A DNA stretch of 64,000 nucleotides, taken from the NCBI GenBank assembly GCA_018821925.1, contig JAHJLF010000072.1:1-64000 (forward strand), in the 5' to 3' direction. The position numbers and the translations under genes are program-made. The notes beneath the pieces were generated by a model, which saw nothing but the letters and a program-made list of their open reading frames with translations, was not told the DNA's origin and did no database searches. Position 1 is the first letter of the stretch, and the number at the start of each line of letters is the position of its first letter. Positions 56,694 to 64,000 of this stretch are shown in pieces. The DNA is from Candidatus Edwardsbacteria bacterium. GTDB taxonomy: Bacteria > Edwardsbacteria > AC1 > EtOH8.

Positions 56694-56947
56694 TATTAAT
56701 GGGTGCATTTAATAGTTTACATATTTAGCGTAGCGTTCGAGGAATGAATGTTTGGTATGATTTTCCTGTCAAAGTGTCATGCCTGCCCCGCATCACCGTG
56801 CGGGGTAAACTCCAACAGGCATCCAGGCATTTTTCTGGATTCCCGCTTCTGCGGGAATGACATGGTTATTCCTCGCAATGTTGACAAATCAGAATATATG
56901 TAAACAATATACCGCTCGGATTAATAATATTTAAAGCAGAGGGCAGT
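56694..56947 (+). promoter_or_regulatory. Repeat region and promoter of the second TonB receptor
   Basis: Palindromic repeats GCCCCGCATCACCGTGCGGGG (about 56785-56805) and GGATTCCCGCTTCTGCGGGA with ATGAC (56837-56861). TTGACA at 56881-56886, 16 bases, AACAAT at 56903-56908 is a fair promoter; GAGGG precedes the start at 56948. Confidence 0.45.
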
Positions 56948-59656
56948 ATGCGATATCTGCGGCTGTTGGCCGGGTTGATGGCCATTATTTCTGCGGATGT
57001 GGTCCTGGCCGGAAATACCGGAAAGATCGCCGGGCAGGTTACCGATGCCGGAACCGGCCTGTCTTTGTACGGGGCGGTGGTCTCGTTGGTGGGAACCAAT
57101 ATCGGGACATTTACCGATGATGGCGGAAATTATTATTTGATAAATATCCCGCCGGGAAGCTACAGCGTCCGGGTCCAGATGACGGGATATGCATCGCTGA
57201 CCGTGATCGACGTCAAATGCACCCAGGATATTACATCCAAGCTTAATTTAAAATTAAAGGTGGCTCCCATAAAGGCGGAAGGCATCGTGGTAACCGCCGA
57301 ACGGCCGATAGTGGACAAGGAGCTCACCGCCACCAGGCGGACCATCAAGATCGAGGATCTGGTCATGATGCCCTGGGATACCCCGGAGAAGGCGGTGGCC
57401 AGTCAGCCGGGGGTGGTGGTCAGGTCCCAGGAGTTCTACATCCGGGGGGGGCGGTCGGACGAAGTCAGCTACCTGCTGGACGGCATTTCTGTCCGGGACG
57501 CGGTGGAGGGCTATTCCGGCCTGCTGGTCAACAGCAACGCCCTTTCCGACCTTAGCCTGCTGACAGGCATATTCGATGCCCAATACGGGGAAGTAATGTC
57601 CGGCGTCATAAATGCCTCCATTAAGGACGGGGGAAACCCGAAATTCAATTTTTATGCAAATAGCGGCGACCTGTTCAGCCAGCAGTGGGGAAGGGGCTAT
57701 CAAAACTACCAGATGGATTACGGGCGCACGTTATATGACGGCAAAGTTAAAGTTTTCGGTGCAGCCGACCTGGCGCTAACGGACGATTGGCAGCCCCACC
57801 GGGAGCTGGTGCCGAACCAGGGCCGCCAGGATTACTCCGGCCTGATCAAGGCGATATACGCCGCACCTCTGGGAATCAGGCTGACCGCCCTGGGAGCCCA
57901 GTCCCGGAGCCAGTATGGCTATTACGGACACGACTGGTATTTTTTTCCGGGGAGCTACCGGTCAGATTTTCGCAAGGGCCGGCTGGGATCCCTGAACATC
58001 AACCAGTCATTAAGCAACTCCACCTTTTATAATCTTAACCTGGGCTGGTTCTGGAACACCGGAAAGTTCGGGGTGCGGGACACCTTCTGGGACATCGGGC
58101 GCCACTGGTGGGAGGACATCAGATTCTTTGACTACCAGGACAACCAGATATACTATGACGAAAACGGAGTGGCCCATTTCACCGCCGGCTATAATCCCTA
58201 TGGATACGACAGGATGCTGTTCTACCGGTACGGCAGCTACTGGAAATTTCGGGACCGGGCCACCGATCAGCGCTTTGCAAAATTCGATATCACCTCTCAG
58301 GTTAACAACATCCACCAGTTAAAGCTGGGGGCCGATCTCAAGTTCTACCGGATAAACAATTTTTACCTTTATCCCACCGCCAACGGAGTTCCGATATTTG
58401 ACGCATATGAAAAAAAGCCCTCCACCCAGGCAGTCTATCTGCAGGACAAAATAGAATACCAGGGGCTGGTGGTCAACCTTGGTCTGCGTTATGAACGGAT
58501 AGACCCGCAGGTGTCGGCCACCGCTCTGGGGTTATGGGCCCAGGACCTGGATAACATCGATTTAAGTTCCAAGAGCATATACAGCCCCAGAATAGGCCTG
58601 TCTTATATCATCTCACCGGTTACCACCTTTCATCTGGGCTACGGCAAATATTTTCAGCAACCCCAGTTCCAGCATTTCTACCAGTATCTGGGGGCCTATA
58701 ATGCCATCGAGCTCAAGGGGAACATCCTGGGCAACCCGGCGCTGCGGCCCCCCACCACCACCAGCCTGGAGTTCGGCACCGTTACCGAGGTCGGCAAAGA
58801 ATGGAGTTTTGATTTCACCATATATAGCAAGGACATCCGCCACTTGATAGGGGTGGAATATGTCCCCTCTATCCCTGAGGCCTATTACCAGTACCGCAAT
58901 ATAGACAACGCCACTTCCAAGGGTTTTGAGGTGACCCTTAAGAAGCACCTGGGACAGCATTTTACCGGGCTGGTGCAGTACAGTTACGCCAAGGCTGAGG
59001 GCTCCGGCTCCAGCCCCCAGGCAGTATGGGAAAAATACCTGTCCACCGTCAAGGGCGAATCGCTGGGCACCCTGCCCCAGGAATCCATCCCCCTGGACTT
59101 TGACCAGCGCAACAAAGTTTCCCTGGAAGCCTCAATTTTCAGCAAAGAGGCTCAAGGAGCAGGGTTCCTTGACAATTGGGTGAAGTCGGAGAACACCCTC
59201 AACCTGATATTCCAGTACGGCAGCGGACTGCCGTCCACCATCGCCCCGGTGGATACGGTCGCCCGCGACGCAGAATCGCTCAGCGACGACCGCAGCAGCG
59301 CCACCAAACAACTGGACCTGAAATTTTCCAAAAAGATAAAACTTGGCCGACTGGCCGGCTACTTAAGCCTGGAGATACTGAATCTTTTCAACTGGGAGAA
59401 TTTCAATTATTCCTATCAGCGGGAGATCGGTCCCTACGAGATATACACCAGGGACTGGCAGCCCCGCTCACCCACTTCGGATTATTCCTCGGCATCGCCC
59501 TATTACGACCAGGACGGAGACCTGAATCATAATGGGGTCTTTGAAGTATCCGAGCAATGGGACCGGTGGGATTATTTTAACAATCTGTATAATTCCAATC
59601 CGGCCCTAAGTTCCATGCCCCGCCTGATGCGGCTGGGTTTCAGGGTCAGTTTTTAA
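56948..59656 (+). CDS. Second TonB-dependent receptor
   Basis: 902 residues. Signal peptide about 1-21. CarboxypepD_reg-like domain about 24-105 (GKIAGQVTDAGTGLSLYGAV, FTDDGGNYYLINIPPGSYSV). Plug about 110-225 (FYIRGGRSDEVSYLLDGISV, GIFDAQYGEVMSGVINASIK), then a barrel ending MRLGFRVSF. It is a paralogue of the receptor at 49246 and shares the RGGRSDE and YGExMSGVxN motifs with it. Twelve bases downstream begins a PEGA lipoprotein, probably its partner. Substrate not readable. Confidence 0.92.
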   Translation: MRYLRLLAGLMAIISADVVLAGNTGKIAGQVTDAGTGLSLYGAVVSLVGTNIGTFTDDGGNYYLINIPPGSYSVRVQMTGYASLTVIDVKCTQDITSKLNLKLKVAPIKAEGIVVTAERPIVDKELTATRRTIKIEDLVMMPWDTPEKAVASQPGVVVRSQEFYIRGGRSDEVSYLLDGISVRDAVEGYSGLLVNSNALSDLSLLTGIFDAQYGEVMSGVINASIKDGGNPKFNFYANSGDLFSQQWGRGYQNYQMDYGRTLYDGKVKVFGAADLALTDDWQPHRELVPNQGRQDYSGLIKAIYAAPLGIRLTALGAQSRSQYGYYGHDWYFFPGSYRSDFRKGRLGSLNINQSLSNSTFYNLNLGWFWNTGKFGVRDTFWDIGRHWWEDIRFFDYQDNQIYYDENGVAHFTAGYNPYGYDRMLFYRYGSYWKFRDRATDQRFAKFDITSQVNNIHQLKLGADLKFYRINNFYLYPTANGVPIFDAYEKKPSTQAVYLQDKIEYQGLVVNLGLRYERIDPQVSATALGLWAQDLDNIDLSSKSIYSPRIGLSYIISPVTTFHLGYGKYFQQPQFQHFYQYLGAYNAIELKGNILGNPALRPPTTTSLEFGTVTEVGKEWSFDFTIYSKDIRHLIGVEYVPSIPEAYYQYRNIDNATSKGFEVTLKKHLGQHFTGLVQYSYAKAEGSGSSPQAVWEKYLSTVKGESLGTLPQESIPLDFDQRNKVSLEASIFSKEAQGAGFLDNWVKSENTLNLIFQYGSGLPSTIAPVDTVARDAESLSDDRSSATKQLDLKFSKKIKLGRLAGYLSLEILNLFNWENFNYSYQREIGPYEIYTRDWQPRSPTSDYSSASPYYDQDGDLNHNGVFEVSEQWDRWDYFNNLYNSNPALSSMPRLMRLGFRVSF

Positions 59657-59667
59657 GGAGCCGACAG

Positions 59668-60903
59668 ATGAAGATATTAAAATTCCTGGCATTGCCGGCG
59701 GCCATAATTATGGCCGGCAGTTGCAGTCACGATCCGGTCTATCCCTCCATCGGCTCGTTATACGTTTCTACCGACCCGGCGGGGGCAGAGATCCTGATAG
59801 ACGGCCAGACCAAAAACAGATTAACCCCGGCCAAGATAGACGGCATTACGGTAGGCTGGCATACCGTAAGCCTGCGGTATTACCGATGCAAGGAATGGAA
59901 ACAGCAGGTGGAGATCAAACCAGCGCAGACCCGGACTTTGATAATAAAGATGACCAATATCGCTCCTGCTGTCATCCAAACGGTCAACCTTACTTATTTC
60001 GGGGTGGACATGGACTACGCCCCCGAGGCCCGGAAGCTGTTCATTGCCAACAAGTCCAGCTTTTACTTGACCGAGCTGACCCTGGGCGATTCCACCATTA
60101 TCTCCTCGACCGACCGGCTGGTCGGTTCCTGGCAGTATTTGGTGGCTGCCAGTGAAAAGGCAAACCGGATCTACGCCAAGATAACCGGGGACAGCCTGGC
60201 GGTGATGGAGCTTACTTCCGGAACTTTGCTTAAGAAGATCCCACCGCCCCGCCATCTGGGGGTAAAAAACTTGACCTTCTCCCCGGACGGACAATATCTT
60301 TATGCTGTCAACTCGGCCGACAGCAGCATCTTTATCTATCAGACCGGCGCAGACACCATAGTTAAAATCCTAAAACTCAAAGGTGAACCCAATGAAGTGG
60401 TCGGCAACCTGTCAAACGATAATTTATATGTTACTTTTGACAAAGAAAACCGGCTGGCCAGGGTAGACGCCAGCACCGGAGACGAACTGGCCGGCACGGC
60501 TACCGGAACCGATCCCATGGGGCTGTTCTGGGATCTGGATTACCAGAACATCGGAGTCTGCAATTCCGCCAACCGCACCCTGATGCTGGCCGATGCCTTG
60601 GGGCTAGGCGGGCCTACCAGCCCGGTCTTCCCGTATGGTAGCATTGTTTGCGATGCCTGTTACTCGGCCAACGGGACCCACCTATGGGTGCTGCAATCCT
60701 ACCCCCCCAGCACCGGCGGCGACCCCCCGCCTCCCCCCGGTCGGCTGGCTCTGATATATAAACCCACCTGGCAGTTCGTGGGCCATTACGATCTGGGGTT
60801 GATTCCCTTAAAGATCGCGCAATCTCCGGACGGCAGGTTCATTTATGTTTTAAACTATCTGGGCAAAGACGTGAGGGTGTTCAGGACAGACCTGATGAAC
60901 TAA
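59668..60903 (+). CDS. PEGA-domain lipoprotein with beta-propeller-like repeats
   Basis: 411 residues. A lipoprotein signal ends AGSC with Cys19. Residues about 30-95 match PEGA (GSLYVSTDPAGAEILIDGQT, VGWHTVSLRYYRC). The rest has WD/YVTN-like strands (NLTFSPDGQYLYAVNSADSS, NLSNDNLYVTFDKENRLARV, IAQSPDGRFIYVLNYLGKDV) likely folding as a propeller. It would be anchored to a membrane on the periplasmic or surface side. The gene is coupled to the TonB receptor upstream (AAGGAG in the gap) and ends at a strong terminator. It may be a surface ligand-binding partner like SusD-type lipoproteins, though unrelated in sequence. Confidence 0.8.
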   Translation: MKILKFLALPAAIIMAGSCSHDPVYPSIGSLYVSTDPAGAEILIDGQTKNRLTPAKIDGITVGWHTVSLRYYRCKEWKQQVEIKPAQTRTLIIKMTNIAPAVIQTVNLTYFGVDMDYAPEARKLFIANKSSFYLTELTLGDSTIISSTDRLVGSWQYLVAASEKANRIYAKITGDSLAVMELTSGTLLKKIPPPRHLGVKNLTFSPDGQYLYAVNSADSSIFIYQTGADTIVKILKLKGEPNEVVGNLSNDNLYVTFDKENRLARVDASTGDELAGTATGTDPMGLFWDLDYQNIGVCNSANRTLMLADALGLGGPTSPVFPYGSIVCDACYSANGTHLWVLQSYPPSTGGDPPPPPGRLALIYKPTWQFVGHYDLGLIPLKIAQSPDGRFIYVLNYLGKDVRVFRTDLMN

Positions 60904-60940
60904 GTATTGGGAACCATATAGAATGGCTTATATATAGCCA

Positions 60941-60978
60941 AACAAAGCTTTCTCAGAAGCGGGAAAGCTTTGTTTTTT
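60941..60978 (+). terminator. Rho-independent terminator
   Basis: Stem AACAAAGCTTTCTC (60941-60954) with GGGAAAGCTTTGTT (60961-60974), one T-G pair, loop AGAAGC, followed by TTTT. Confidence 0.85.
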
Positions 60979-60992
60979 GCCGGATATTTATA

Positions 60993-61021
60993 TTGACGAC
61001 ACCGGCTATATCTGTTAAACT
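60993..61021 (+). promoter_or_regulatory. Sigma70-type promoter of smc
   Basis: TTGACG (60993-60998), 17 bases, TAAACT (61016-61021), 45 bases ahead of the smc start. Confidence 0.55.
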
Positions 61022-61066
61022 TATTGGTTAAAACAAGTTAATAAAGACAATAAATCAGGGATAAAA

Positions 61067-64000
61067 ATGTATCTATCCAGATTAGAACTGTACGGATTCA
61101 AATCCTTTCCCCAGAAGATAACCCTGGAAATAGGTTCGGGGATAACCTGCATCGTCGGCCCCAACGGTTGCGGCAAGACCAACGTCATCGACGCCATCCG
61201 CTGGTGTCTGGGAGAGCAGAGCACCAAGATGCTGCGCTCCGACAAGATGGAGGATGTGATCTTCAGCGGGGCCCGGGACGAGAAGCCCCTCTCCATGGCC
61301 GAGGTAAGTCTGGTATTCTCCAACGAGGACGGCCATCTGCCGGTAGAATACAATGAGGTGTCGGTCACCCGCCGGCTGTTCCGTTCCGGGGAAAGCGAAT
61401 ACCTGATGAACAACCAGGTCTGCCGCTTAAAAGATATTGTGGATCTTTTTCTGAACACCGGACTGGGGGCCGACAGCTATTCCCTGATAGAATCCAAGAT
61501 GATAGACACCATCCTGTCGGAGGACCCCTCCATCAGGCGCAGCCTGTTCGAGGAAGCGGCCGGGGTGGCCAAGTACCGACTGCAAAAGAGGACTGCCCAG
61601 CGCCGGATGGAGGCCACCACCGAGGACCTGTTGCGCCTGCAGGATATCGTCAGCGAGGTGGAGAAGAGGCTGCGATCATTAAAGCGCCAGGCCAGCAAGG
61701 CCAAGGTCTACGATAAGTTCAACCAGGAGCTGAAGGATATCGACCTGAAGGTGGCGGCCATCGACCGCGACCGGTTGAATGTCCAGGCTCTGGAACTTAA
61801 GGAAAATATATCGCAGTGGCAGGGCGCCCGCAGCGAACTGTCGGCCAAACTGGAGATGCAGGAGGGTGAGATATCATCCGCCAGGGAGGCCCTGGAGTTG
61901 AACGAGGGGAAGATAGAGGAACTGCAGGGGGAGATATCACTCATCAGCGAGCAGTTGCAATTACGCGAGAACAACCAGGCGGTGATCAAGGAAAGGCGTT
62001 CCGGCATTGAGCAATCCATGGAGCGCCGCGAGAAGGAAATAAAACTGCTGATGGCCTCGATAGGCGAACACGAGGGCCAGATCAAAACGGTCCAGGAGAG
62101 CCTACAAATGTCGTCCGGGGATATCGTGGCCAAAACCGAGCAGTTGAAGATAAAGGAATCGGGACTGGCCGGGCTGGAATCGGAGCTTACTTCGGCCAAG
62201 CTGGCCCTGAGTGAAGCCCGGAAAGAATTGTTCGAGTCCCTGAAGCAGGAGGCCGACGGCAAGGAACAGCTGGCCCTGCTGGAGAACCGCTACGGGAACA
62301 CGGTGGCCGAGCAGGACAAGGCCCAAAAGGAGGGACAATCCCTGCGGCGGAAGCTGGAGGAAGGGAATTTGAAACTGACCGAACTCAACGACAGGATGGA
62401 TTCCCAGAAAAAGGCCCTCCAGGTGCTGACCGAGGAAAAGATAAGACTTAAGCAGAAGAGCGGGGAATGGCAGAAACAGCTGTTAAGCGCCAACGACAGC
62501 CTGAGGGAACTGTCTTCAAGCCTTTCCGGCCTGCAGAAAGAAAAGGAACTGCTGTCCGAACTGCAGCAGAAGTATGAGGGATACGGCCAGGGGGCCCAGC
62601 ACCTGCTCTCCCGGCGACAGGATTTCACCGGCAGCATAGCGCCCCTGGCCGAGAGGATAGAAGCGGAACCCGGCTATCAGGCGGCGATAGAGGCCGCTCT
62701 GGCCGAAAAATTGCAATGGCTGGCGGTGGATGATCTGGACAACATCAAAAAAGCCATAGCCATCTTAAAATCCGAAAAAACTGGCAAGGCCACATTGATA
62801 GCCCTTTCGGCACCGGTCGAAAATACCGGCAGCCGGGAGATCTCCGGGCCGGGGATAAGGGGAGCCGCCTTCAAATTCGTCCGCTGCGACCAGAAGATTC
62901 AAAATATCATCAATATTCTGTTGAAGGATGTGGTGATAGTAGAGAATCTGGATAATTTCTGGGAATATTCAAGCAGATATCCCGGGGTGCGCCTGGTCAG
63001 CCTGGACGGGGAGGTGCTGCATTCGGCCGGAGCCATCGAAGCCGGAGAGCTTCCCCAGGGCCAGATAGGGCTGCTGCAGAGGAAGGAGAGGATTGAAAAA
63101 TTAGGCATAGAGATATCCTCTTTTGAAGAAAAAATAAAGCAGGAGATTGGCGGCATCCAGAGCTTGAAGGGCAAGCTGGAGGAGCAGGACAAACAGTTGG
63201 AAAATGTCGACCGGGAAACGGAAAAATACCAGAAGGAGATCACGATCTCGGAGGGCTCCCTGGCCAAGAGCAAATCCTCCCTGGAAATGAACAACCACCG
63301 GTTAAACGAATTGGAGCAACAGTCCCAAGCCCTGCAGGGGAACATCTCCCGCCTGGAATCGGAATTGAACCAGGCCCGGGGATCTTTCCAGGAGATAAGC
63401 GAAAGCAACAAGGACGAAAGCGGTTTGCTGGGGCAGCGGGATCAGGATATGTCGCAGAAGGAGGAGAAGCGCAATCAGGCGGCCCAAGAGGTGAACCGTC
63501 TGAGGATCGCATTGTCCGAGGCCCAGTCGGAAAGGGAACGGTTGCGGCAGGAATCGGCCAATATGGAACAGCGGAAGAACGAGGCGCTGGAGAGGATCCA
63601 AAACTTCCGGGCCGAGGATCAGGCCGGGTATGCCGCCATCGCCGGGCTTCAGGAGGAGGCGGAAAAGCTGAGCATCGAGATCGAAGGAAGCGCGGCTCAC
63701 CGCAAGACATTTCTGGTCAAGCGGGAGGAGATGCAGAGACAGAGCCAGGGCTCGCTCAACCGCCTGAAACAGGCCGAGTCGGTGATGCACCGCAGCCGCC
63801 TGGAGAGCGACGAGCTTCAGAGCAAGCTTTCCCAGGCTCAGATAGAACTGGGCTCGGTGCGGAACGATCTGGACAACATCACCAACCGGCTGAGGAGCGA
63901 ATACGAGGTCGATATCCAGGCCCTGGCGGCCTCCGAAGAAATAAACCTGGAGGAGAGCCGCAGCCGGATCGACGACCTCCGGCATCGCTTGAAGAAACTG
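61067..64000 (+). CDS. smc: Chromosome segregation protein SMC, 3' truncated by window
   Basis: ATG 61067 opens an uninterrupted frame of 978 codons to the right edge. YLSRLELYGFKSFPQKI and Walker A GPNGCGKT (residues 31-38) mark the N-terminal ATPase half; MEDVIFSGARDEKPLSMAEV and LFEEAAGVAKYR are conserved. A long coiled coil follows, then the hinge near residues 505-665 (YGQGAQHLLSRRQDFTGSIA, LVSLDGEVLHSAGAIEAGEL), then the return coil. The C-terminal signature and Walker B lie beyond the window; full length would be about 1150-1200. SMC condenses and segregates chromosomes with ScpA/ScpB. Confidence 0.96.
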   Translation, partial: MYLSRLELYGFKSFPQKITLEIGSGITCIVGPNGCGKTNVIDAIRWCLGEQSTKMLRSDKMEDVIFSGARDEKPLSMAEVSLVFSNEDGHLPVEYNEVSVTRRLFRSGESEYLMNNQVCRLKDIVDLFLNTGLGADSYSLIESKMIDTILSEDPSIRRSLFEEAAGVAKYRLQKRTAQRRMEATTEDLLRLQDIVSEVEKRLRSLKRQASKAKVYDKFNQELKDIDLKVAAIDRDRLNVQALELKENISQWQGARSELSAKLEMQEGEISSAREALELNEGKIEELQGEISLISEQLQLRENNQAVIKERRSGIEQSMERREKEIKLLMASIGEHEGQIKTVQESLQMSSGDIVAKTEQLKIKESGLAGLESELTSAKLALSEARKELFESLKQEADGKEQLALLENRYGNTVAEQDKAQKEGQSLRRKLEEGNLKLTELNDRMDSQKKALQVLTEEKIRLKQKSGEWQKQLLSANDSLRELSSSLSGLQKEKELLSELQQKYEGYGQGAQHLLSRRQDFTGSIAPLAERIEAEPGYQAAIEAALAEKLQWLAVDDLDNIKKAIAILKSEKTGKATLIALSAPVENTGSREISGPGIRGAAFKFVRCDQKIQNIINILLKDVVIVENLDNFWEYSSRYPGVRLVSLDGEVLHSAGAIEAGELPQGQIGLLQRKERIEKLGIEISSFEEKIKQEIGGIQSLKGKLEEQDKQLENVDRETEKYQKEITISEGSLAKSKSSLEMNNHRLNELEQQSQALQGNISRLESELNQARGSFQEISESNKDESGLLGQRDQDMSQKEEKRNQAAQEVNRLRIALSEAQSERERLRQESANMEQRKNEALERIQNFRAEDQAGYAAIAGLQEEAEKLSIEIEGSAAHRKTFLVKREEMQRQSQGSLNRLKQAESVMHRSRLESDELQSKLSQAQIELGSVRNDLDNITNRLRSEYEVDIQALAASEEINLEESRSRIDDLRHRLKKL

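Overview
The window looks like a piece of chromosome from an uncultivated Gram-negative bacterium of the FCB / WOR-3 / Edwardsbacteria-like candidate phyla. This is inferred from content: TonB-dependent receptors, a PorV/PorQ-type outer-membrane protein, LPS-export and lipoprotein-export ATPases, and at least five secreted proteins ending in a type IX secretion (T9SS) type A-like domain. Many short dispersed palindromes sit between genes, as is common in such metagenome genomes. All intact genes are on the + strand, with moderate-to-high G+C except for a few A+T-rich genes. I saw no tRNA, rRNA or CRISPR array. Names rest on motifs read by eye.

Layout: 1-8914 is an envelope-glycan and export block: Wzi-like barrel (cut by the left edge), GT4 glycosyltransferase, polyprenyl sugar-phosphate transferase, MFS transporter, LolD-like and LptB-like ATPases, GDP-fucose synthase, then a PLP aminotransferase. 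9169-15212 holds two tandem paralogous surface proteins, each with exactly sixteen YVTN-type blades and a T9SS-like tail. 15596-21574 has a GT-B-like protein, glycogen phosphorylase and an M3 peptidase.

21785-26393 is a scar zone. Remnants of three branched-chain amino acid transporter genes (livH, livM, livG) lie in operon order. livH and livG keep both ends but have lost their middles; livM keeps only its 3' end. A UvrD-like A+T-rich helicase lies between the livH and livM remnants. A phosphoesterase and a pseudouridine synthase lie between livM and livG. A TPR metallopeptidase gene starts 8 bases after the livG remnant. An A+T-rich TPR protein plus small partner (27846-29067), gcvPB and an FG-GAP secreted protein follow.

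33017-41406 is the most interesting functional block: a MutL/GlmL-like ASKHA ATPase, a barrel-sandwich/KOW-like protein, an FN3-plus-DUF6754-like membrane protein, three further membrane proteins (one split by a frameshift) and a large membrane-TPR protein. No glutamate mutase genes are present, so this may be an undescribed envelope complex. 41411 is a LipM-type lipoate/octanoate transferase. 42285-44609 carries a DUF4388 protein and two Roadblock-like proteins; at least two of the three share an unnamed C-terminal domain, pointing to MglA-type small-GTPase signalling.

46646-60903 is an outer-membrane and secretion block: an Asp-box secreted protein, a TonB receptor, a 1061-residue secreted protein, a PorV-like protein, a second TonB receptor and a PEGA lipoprotein with a propeller-like region. 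The window ends inside smc.
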